64,000 bases of DNA, taken from NCBI GenBank assembly GCA_964399535.1, contig CAYNRE010000069.1, positions 1 to 64,000 on the forward strand. Reading direction: 5' to 3'. Numbering within the stretch: the first letter of the stretch is position 1; each line of letters begins with the position of its first letter. Origin of the DNA: CAYNRE01 sp964399535. Lineage in GTDB: Bacteria; Planctomycetota; Planctomycetia; Pirellulales; CAYNRE01. The notes under the pieces were generated by a model. It ran no database searches and was not told the DNA's origin. It was given only the letters and a program-made list of their open reading frames with translations. This document shows, piece by piece, positions 46,101 through 55,100 of this stretch. The translations under genes were made by a program, and so were the position numbers.

Positions 46101-49100
46101 AGAGCACATCCGCGCCACGCGAACCCTGCGGCAGGAGCTGCCCGAAGAGGCCTGGCGCGAGGCCCGTCGGCGGTTTCCCGACCAGGCGGCCGAGTTGGAG
46201 CTGCTGCGCAGTTGCGGTTCGGGGTTGGCCCAGGTTTGGACCGGCCAGACCGACCCGCTCGAATTGCTCTTTCCCGACGGATCGTTCGACCGGGCGGAAG
46301 ATCTTTACCGCCGCTCGCCCCACGCCCGGGTCTACGGCACCGCCGCGCAGGCCTTGCTGGCGCAAGCGCTCGACCAGCGCCAGCGGGCCGCCGAACCCCT
46401 GCGGGTGGTCGAAATCGGCGCTGGCACCGGCGGCACCACCACGTATCTGTTGCCCGCGCTTCCCCCCGGCAAATGCGAGTACCTGATGACCGACGTTTCG
46501 GCCGCGCTCATCAAGCGAGCCCAGGCCGAATTTCGCGACCGCCCGGGGCTGACCTGCCGGGTGCTCGATATCGAGCAAAGCCCGCAGTCTCAGGGACTGC
46601 CGGCTGGCCAGTTCGACGTGGCGGTCGCCGCCAATGTGCTGCATGCCACGCGCAATCTGCGCGAAACACTGCGCCATGTGCGTAGCCTGCTCGCGCCGGG
46701 GGGGTTGCTAGTGCTGGTCGAAGCCACGGCCAGCGCCCGCTGGGGCGAGCTCACTTTCGGCCTGACCGATGGCTGGTGGCGATTCGACGACGCGCCCCTG
46801 CGAACCCAATCTCCGTTGCTTCCGCTCGAAGCCTGGATAGGTCTGCTCGGCGAGCTGGGGTTCGACCAGGCGGTGGGCCTGCCGCGCCAGGCGACCTGGG
46901 GGGCCAAGCAACACCTGATCGTGGCGCGGCTGGGCGCCGCCGTGCTCACCATCGATGCCGCGCCGCAGGGCACGGGGGCAACGGGCGGCAAGAGCAGCGG
47001 GGCGAGCGGCACCGCGACCCTCCTGAGCGGCGCTGCGGCGGAATGCCTCCCGCCCGCGCCGACCGGCCACCAGGGACCGACAACCGTTTCCGAAAGTGCC
47101 GCGCTTTTGGCCCTGCTCGAGAAGCTGGTAGGCGACGTGTTTGCCGAGGTGCTGGGCATGATCGACGAGCGGCTCGAGGTCGACCGCTCGTTCCAAGACC
47201 AGGGGCTCGATTCGCTCCTGGCGCTGCAGGCTATCGCCAAGCTCAAGAAACTGCTGTCGCTCGATCGGCTCGCCCCGCCCGTCCTGTTCGAACACCCGAC
47301 GGTCGAGCAATTGGCGCAGTTTCTCGCCGGCCAGATCGCCGCAGAAGCCGCTCAAGCGCTACTGGCCGCAGCGGGCGCTCCGGCTCCGGACGTGATCGCC
47401 TCCACTGGCGCCAAGGCAGGCCCGCCGGCCTCGGGGAGTATGCAGCCCGAGCCTGGCCCCGCCGCGACCATCAGCGCCGGCGCCACCGCGACACCCGCGC
47501 CGCCGCGACCCTTTGCTACCACGGCGGCCGAGCCGCGGGCGTTCAGCGACCGACGAGCGGTCGCCGTGATCGGCTACGGGCTGCGGCTGCCGGGCGCGAA
47601 CACTCGCGACGAGCTCTGGCAGCTTTTGGCCGCAGGACGCGACCTGATCGGTCCGATTCCGCCCGAGCGATTGGCGTTGGCTGGCCGCGAGCCCGGCGAC
47701 CTTTCGCAGGCTCGTGGTGCGTTCCTGGAAGACGTCGCGGGGTTCGACCCCGTGTTTTTCCGCCTGTCGGGTACGGAAGCCGAGCAAATGGACCCTCGGC
47801 AGCGGCTGGTGCTCGAGGTGGGCTATGAAACCCTGGAACGAGCCGGTTACGGAGGCTCGCGGCTCGACGAAACGCGAACCGGCGTGTTTTTGGGGGCTAC
47901 CGCCTCGGACTATGGAATCGGCGTGGGTGAGCCCGGCGAGTTCTTCGGCACGGGCGTGTCGTCGGCGGTGCTGGCTGCTCGGTTGGCCTATTTCTTGAAC
48001 CTGCGCGGCCCGGCGCTGCCGGTCGATACGGCGTGCAGCTCTTCGCTGGTAGCAGTGCATTTGGCCTTGGAGAGCGTGCGGCGAGGCGAGTGCGACCTGG
48101 CGCTTGCCGGCGGCGTGCACTTGAACCTGCAACTACGGAATTTCGCCGCGTTTCAGCGCATGGGGGCGCTCGCCGGGGGGGGGCGCTGCCGGGCCTTTGC
48201 CGACGATGCCGATGGATTCGTGCCGTCGGAAGGAGTGGGCCTGGTACTGCTTCGCCCCCTGGCCGATGCCCTGGCGGCAGGCGACTGCATTTATGGTGTG
48301 ATACTCGGTTCGGCCATTAACAACGACGGCCGCACGAACGGCATCACCGCCCCCAACCCGGCGGCCCAGCGCGATTGCATCGTGGCTGCCTGGCACGATG
48401 CCCAGATCGACCCGACCACGCTCTCGTACATCGAAGCCCACGGCACGGGCACCCCGCTGGGCGACCCGATTGAAATCGAGGGGCTGACCCAGGCTTTTGC
48501 CCGGTTCACCGCGCGGCGCCAATTCTGCCGGCTGGGATCGCTCAAGAGCAACCTCGGTCACTGCGAAACGGCGGCCGGAGTCGCCAGCCTGATTAAGGTT
48601 CTGGTGTCGCTCGAACATGGCCAGTTGCCGCCGACGCTGCACGTGGCCGAGCCCAACCGGCACTGCCACTTCGACACCTCGCCGTTGGTGCTGGTCGACC
48701 GCCTGCAAAACTGGCCCGGTCCTCGGCCTTGGCGAGCCGGAGTGAGTGCCTTTGGTTTCGGCGGAACCAACTGCCACCTGGTGGTCGAGGCCCCGCCCAC
48801 ACCACTCGCCTCGCAGGTCGATGATGAGCGGTGGCGCGTGTTCCCCATCTCGGCGCGGACCGAACAGGCACGCCGCACCCTGGCCCAGCAATACGCCGAG
48901 CGGCTCAGTTCGGGCGGAATTACGGCCGGCGAGGCCTGCTGGACCGCGGGAGTTGGACGAGCCCACCTTGCCGAGCGGCTGGCCGTGACGGGGCGAAACT
49001 TGGCGGAATTGGCCGACCGGCTGCGGAGCTTTCTGGCCCAGCGGCCCGGCGGCTGGTGGCAGGGGGAAGCACCGACCCGTCGCCAGCCCAAAGTCGCCCT

Positions 49101-52100
49101 GCTTCTCAGCGGCCAGGGCGCGCAGTATCGCGGCATGGGCCGCCGCTTGTATCAGATCGAGCCCGTCTTTCGCCGGGCTATCGACGAGCAGGCCGACATT
49201 CTGCGAACGGAATTGAGCCAACCGCTGGCCGAGGTGCTGGGGCTGTCTGACGAACTGCCCGGACCGCTGGAGGCCACGGCCCTGGTGCAACCGGCCCTGT
49301 TCTCGCTGGAATGGGCGCTCTGGAAGTTATGGAGCGCCCGCGGCCTGCAACCGGTAGCCGTACTGGGGCACTCGCTGGGCGAGTATGTCGCCGCCTGTAT
49401 CGCGGGCGTGCTCGAATTGCCGTCGGCACTGCGGCTGGTGGCGCAGCGGGCTCGCTTGATGCAGTCGCTGCCGGCTGGCGGCGAAATGGCGGCCTGCCTG
49501 TGCGATGCCCGGCAACTGGCCCCGCTGGTCGGGGCTTACCAGGGCCGTTTGGCCATCGCCGCCGCCAACGCACCGGACAATACGGTCATCTCAGGCGACG
49601 CCGCCGCGGTGGCCACGGTGATCGAAGCGCTCTCGGCGCGCGGCATCGCCGCCCAGCGGCTCGTCGTCTCGCACGCGTTTCATTCGCCGCTGATGGAGCC
49701 CATCCTCGACGGTTTCGAGCGGCTGGCCTTCCAAGTTGCCGCTGCTCCGCCGCGTTTGGATTGGGTGCTCAATCTCACCGGCGAGGTTTGTCCGTCGCAC
49801 CGGCCTCCCGACGCCGCCTACTGGCGCAAACACCTGCGCGAAACGGTGCGGTTCGCCGAGGGCGTATCGACCCTCGGCCGGCTAGGTGTCGACACCCTAC
49901 TCGAGCTTGGGCCCGGCAGCACCCTGGCCTCGCTGGCGCGCCGCACGCTGCCCGAGGTGGCCTGCCTTTCCACGCTCGTGCGGGGGTTGGAGGAAGACCG
50001 TTCGTTGGCCGAAGCCACGGCGCAGCTTTATGTGCGCGGCACGCGGCTGGATTGGAACGGCGGCTGGGCCGAAACGCGGGAGCGGCAGGTGGAGCTGCCA
50101 ACCTATCCCTACGACCGCAAGCGGTACTGGCTCTCGGCCTTGCCCGCTTCGCAAACTGCGTCGACTCCCTCGCGCGAGAATCCATCGCCGGAGGTTCCTT
50201 CCCGAAGCGCCGCACCCGCCGCGGCGGCGCCGATGGCAGCCCCGGCGGCAGCCCGAAAAACGATCGACGCACCGGCGACGCTGCTTCGGCTCGACTGGCA
50301 GCCGTCGCCACGGCCCACCCTGGCGCGAAACCTGTCGCCCGGTGTGTGGCTCGTTCTGTCCGCGGAGCCAGGGGCCGCCGATGCCGTGGCCGCGCGTTTA
50401 AGCGGCGCGGGGCGCTCCGTGGTTCGGGCATGCGAGGGCCCCCGGTTCGTGGCCCACGGCGAGACGGAGTACTCGCTCGACTTGGGTAGCACCTCACAGG
50501 TCGCCGAACTGCTTCGCGCCATCGGCGGCCCGGGCGAACTGGCCGGCCTGATCTGGATCACGGCCGAGGCACCCCCCGCCTCACTGGACGACGATGCCCT
50601 GCCTGCCCGCGTCCATCGGCAGGCGGCTCAGGTGCTCGTCTGGGCCCAGGCGCTCGCCGGTCGTTCGACCCGACCGCCGCGACCCGGGCTTTCGCTCACC
50701 TGGGTTACCAAGGGCGGGCAAGAGGTGCAGGGAACCGGTCCGCTGGCCCTCGACACGTCCGCTGCCTCGGGGCTGGTGCTGGTTTGGCCACGCGAGCTGC
50801 GGGGGATTGAACGGCGGGCCATCGACCTGCCGCGCGGTACCTCGCCAAATCGCCTGGCACAATTGGTGCTCGACGAACTCCAGGCCGCCGATGCCCACGC
50901 CGAAGTGGCTTATCGCGGCGAAACTCGCTATGCCCGAACGCTGGCAGCGGTGCCGAGTAACCCGGATTCGGCGCCCCCCTGGCGAACCGGCGGTGTGTAC
51001 CTGATCACGGGCGGCTTGGGGGGGGTCGGCCGCTGCCTGGCGCGGCGCCTAGCCGAGGATTTCGCGGCCCACCTGGTGCTTACCGGCCGCACCGAGCTAC
51101 CCGAACCAGCCCGCTGGGATGCGATCGTCGCCGGACAGGACCCGGTCGAACAATCGGTGCGCGATGCGGTTGGCTTCTTGCAAAGTCTGACGGCCCTGGG
51201 AGCGGCAAGCGTTACCTACTGGCCGGGCGATGCCAGCGACGGGGCATTCCTAGCGGCCTGCGGCGATCGGCTGCGAAGCCGCCACGGCCAAATCACGGGC
51301 ATCCTGCACGCGGCGGGCATCGTCGATACCGAGCGGCTGTCGCTTCGCTCCAAGACAATCGAATCGCTCGGCGCCGTGTTGGCGCCCAAGGTCGACGGCA
51401 GTTGGTGGGCCGCGCGGCTGGCCGCGAAACTGGCCGCTGAACAGTTCGTGTGCTTTTCGTCGATCGCCACCCTTTCGGCTCCGCTGGGGGCGGGCGAAAG
51501 CGATTACGCTGCGGCTTGCCGGTTTCAGAACCTGTTGGCGGCCCACCTGCGGGCTACCGGCCTGCCTGGTGCCCGGGCCGTATTGCTCTCGGAGTGGGGC
51601 AGGGTCGGCATCCTGCAGCGGGCCGAGCCTGGGCCGATCGTGCGGCAGTTGGGGCTGTTGCCGATGAGCGAGGCCGCCGCCGAGCGGGCTCTGGAAGATT
51701 GCTTCGCCGCCGACGGGGCGTGCTTCGCCCTGGTGCGCCCCGACCCGGCCCGGTTTTCCGCCGAGGCGTTGTTGGCCGAGTCGCCGCCGGGAGAATCGCC
51801 TCCCGCTTCGCACCAAACAGCGAACCAGGTTTCGGACCAGCGCGACCCGAGCGATTCGCCCCCGCCCCTGCGAGCCAGCGGTTCGCTCACGAAACTGAGG
51901 GGCGCCCTGGCCGAACCCGGCCGGCACCTGGCGGGCCAGGTCGCCGGCGAGTTGGCCGATTTCGTCGGCTTCGACGAATTGCTCGATCTACTCAGCACCC
52001 TGGGCGTCGCCGCGCTACTGGCACAAGCCGGCTTGTTTGAGCATACGGGCGAGCGCCATTCGCCCGACGAGATTGCGCGGCGGCTGGAATTGCAGCCGCG

Positions 52101-55100
52101 CTACCAGCGATTGCTGTCGCGTTTGCTGGAGTTGTTGGTCTCGGCCCGGCGCCTGGAGAGGGCCGGCCCCGAGCTCTTTGCGCCGGCTCCGCTACCGCGC
52201 CAGATTCCCGAATCGCTTTGGCAGACTTCACTGAATCGCTACGGGCGTTCCGCCGCGGTGCTGGCCATGCTGCGGCGCGGTATCGAACAGCTTGGTCCGG
52301 TTTTGGCCGGGCGGCGCGACCCGCTCGAAGTGCTGTTCCCCGGCGGCGCTTGGAACGATGCCGAGGCCATCTATCGCGATTCCCCTTTATCGCGGTTCTA
52401 CAACGGGCTGGCCGCGGAAATCGTCCGCAGGCTGGTCGACGGCTCGCCCACGGCGGCTCGCTACCAGATTCTCGAAGTGGGGGCCGGCACCGGCGGCACA
52501 ACGGCCAGCATCCTGCCCGCACTACCGGGCGACCGGGTACGCTATGTCTACACCGATCTGTCGGCGGGGTTTCTGAACCTGGCCGAACGCAAGTTCCAGA
52601 GCTTTCCCTTCCTGAACTACCAGTTGTTCGACGTTGAGCGGCCGGGCAGTCCGCAGGGGCTGGCCGAAGGCAGCTTCGACGCGGTGGTGGCCACCAATGT
52701 GCTGCACGCCACCCGCGATTTGCGCCAGGCGGTTGCCCACGTTCGCCGGCTGCTGAAGCCAGGGGGCATGCTGGTGCTGATCGAGGCCACGCGCCCGGCC
52801 TGGTGGGTCGATCTAACCTTCGGTTTGACCGACGGCTGGTGGCGATTCGCCGACGCGGCACTGCGGACCGATCATCCGCTGGTTTCTTCCGACACCTGGT
52901 GCGAGGTGCTGCAGGGCGCCGGGTTCGCCGAAAGCATGGCACTTTCGGCCGAGCAGTTCGGTCTCGGCACGGTGGCCCAGCATTTGATCCTGGGCCTGGC
53001 CGATCAACAGGCCTTCCAGACAGCACTTCCCGAGTCGGCACCCATTGCGGCACCTGTCCGAGCCTCGGCCGTGGCGCCCAGCGCCGCGTCGGCCGACGCG
53101 CGGACGATGCTGTCGGTCGACCCAGCCACCGCGCAAGCCGAACTGAGCCCGCATGCTACCGAGGCGCTGGTGGCCGACTACCTCTGGAACCTGTTCCGGC
53201 GGCTGCTGCGCCTGTCGGCCGACGAGATGGACCGCTCGGCCAATTTCATGGATCTAGGTTTCGACTCGATTCTTGCCCTGCAGTTACGGCAAGAGCTGTG
53301 CCGCGAGACCGGGCTCGAGCTACCGGCGACGATCCTGTTTCGCTATGCCTCGATCGATCAATTGGCCGAATACCTGACCCAAGAGCCCTCGCTGGCCGAA
53401 GGGGTCCAGCGCTGGTTGAGGTCGGCAACTGCTGCTGAAGCAACTGCTGCTGCTGAATCTGCGGCCGCGGAAACCGCGCCGGCCCTGCCAGAGACGGGAG
53501 TGCCACGGCCTGTTAAGGCTGTTACTGCCAACGCGGTGCCTGCCAACGCGCCGCCGGCGAGTGGGCCGTTGGCCGAGGTACCGCCCGCCCCCGCCAGCGC
53601 GCCTGCCACCCCGATTGCGGCCCCGGTTGTCACCCCGGCAGTGTGGCCGCCAGCCACTGAAACGCCTCGGCCCGTGACGGTGGCCGCGCCGGCCGCACGG
53701 GCGACCAACGCGGCCATCAATTCGGTCCCCCTGCCGAGCGATTTCGTCGCCGCGCCGCCCGATTCTTCGGTGCAGCAGTGCAGCGAGATCGCCATCATTA
53801 GTTTGGCATGCCGACTTCCCGGCGGTGATACGCCCGAGCTGTTTTGGCAGCAGATTCGAGGCGGGATCGACCTGGTTCGCGAGGTGCCCAGCGATCGCTG
53901 GGACTGGCGCATGGTTTACGACCCCAGCGGCCAGCGGGCCGACGCCTCGCGGTCGAAGTGGGGGGCCTTCATCGACCGGGTCACCGAGTTCGATCCGGGC
54001 GTTTTTCAGATCTCGCCGCACGAAGCCCGGCTGATGGACCCTCAGCAGCGGCTCGTGCTGGAGGTCGCCTGGGAGGCCTTCGAGCGCGCCGGATACCAGC
54101 CCGACCGACCGGAGGGAACCTCCTGCGGGGTGTTTTTGGGCGTGAGCTGCCGGGAATACGGCGCGATGCTGGCCACCACGCAAAACACCGGCGACCCCCA
54201 CGTGCAAAGCGGCGGCGCGATCTCTCTGGTGGCCACGCGGGTTTCGTACCTGCTGAACCTGCGCGGACCCAGCCTGACGGTCGATACCGCCTGTAGTTCG
54301 TCGCTGGTCGCGCTGGAACTGGCCTGCCAGAGCCTGTGGTCGGGCCGAGCCGAAATGGCCCTGGCGGGCGGCGTCAACGTGCTGCTCGACCCCCGGGCCA
54401 TGGTCACGGTGAGCCGCTATGGCATGCTCACCAGCGATGGCCGCTGCAAGGCCTTCGACCAGCGGGCCGACGGCTTCGTTCGCGGCGAGGGGGCCGGCCT
54501 GGTGCTGCTTAAGCCATTGGCCGCCGCCCTCCGCGATGGCGACAATGTGCTGGCCGTCATCAAGGGAGTCTCCGTGAACAACGACGGCCACGTCAAGGCG
54601 GGGCTCGCGGCTCCCAGCGCTACGGCCCAAGCCGAGGTGATCGCCGACGCCTATCAAAGAGCGGGAATCGACCCCAGCACCGTGGCTTATTGGGAAGCTC
54701 ATGGCACCGGGACCGCGCTGGGCGACCCGCTCGAAATCGAGGGGGCCGGGGGCGCCCTCGGCCGCTGGACCAAACGCCGCGGCTTTTGTGCCCTGGGGTC
54801 GGTCAAAACCAATCTGGGCCATCTGGAGTCGGCTTCCGGCGCCGCGGGATTGATCAAGGCGGTGCTGGCCGTGTCGCGCGCCGAACTACCCCCAAGCTTG
54901 CATTTCGAGAACCCCAATCGACACATCGCCTTGGAAGCCAGCCCGTTCTACCTGAACGACCGGCTGCGCCCTTGGACGAGTCGCGGCCCACGCCGGGCCG
55001 GAGTCAGCTCGTTTGGCTTCGGCGGAACGAACGTCCACGTCGTGCTCGAACAGGCCCCCCCACCAAGCCGCGTCACCCTGGCTCCGCCGGTCAGCGTATT

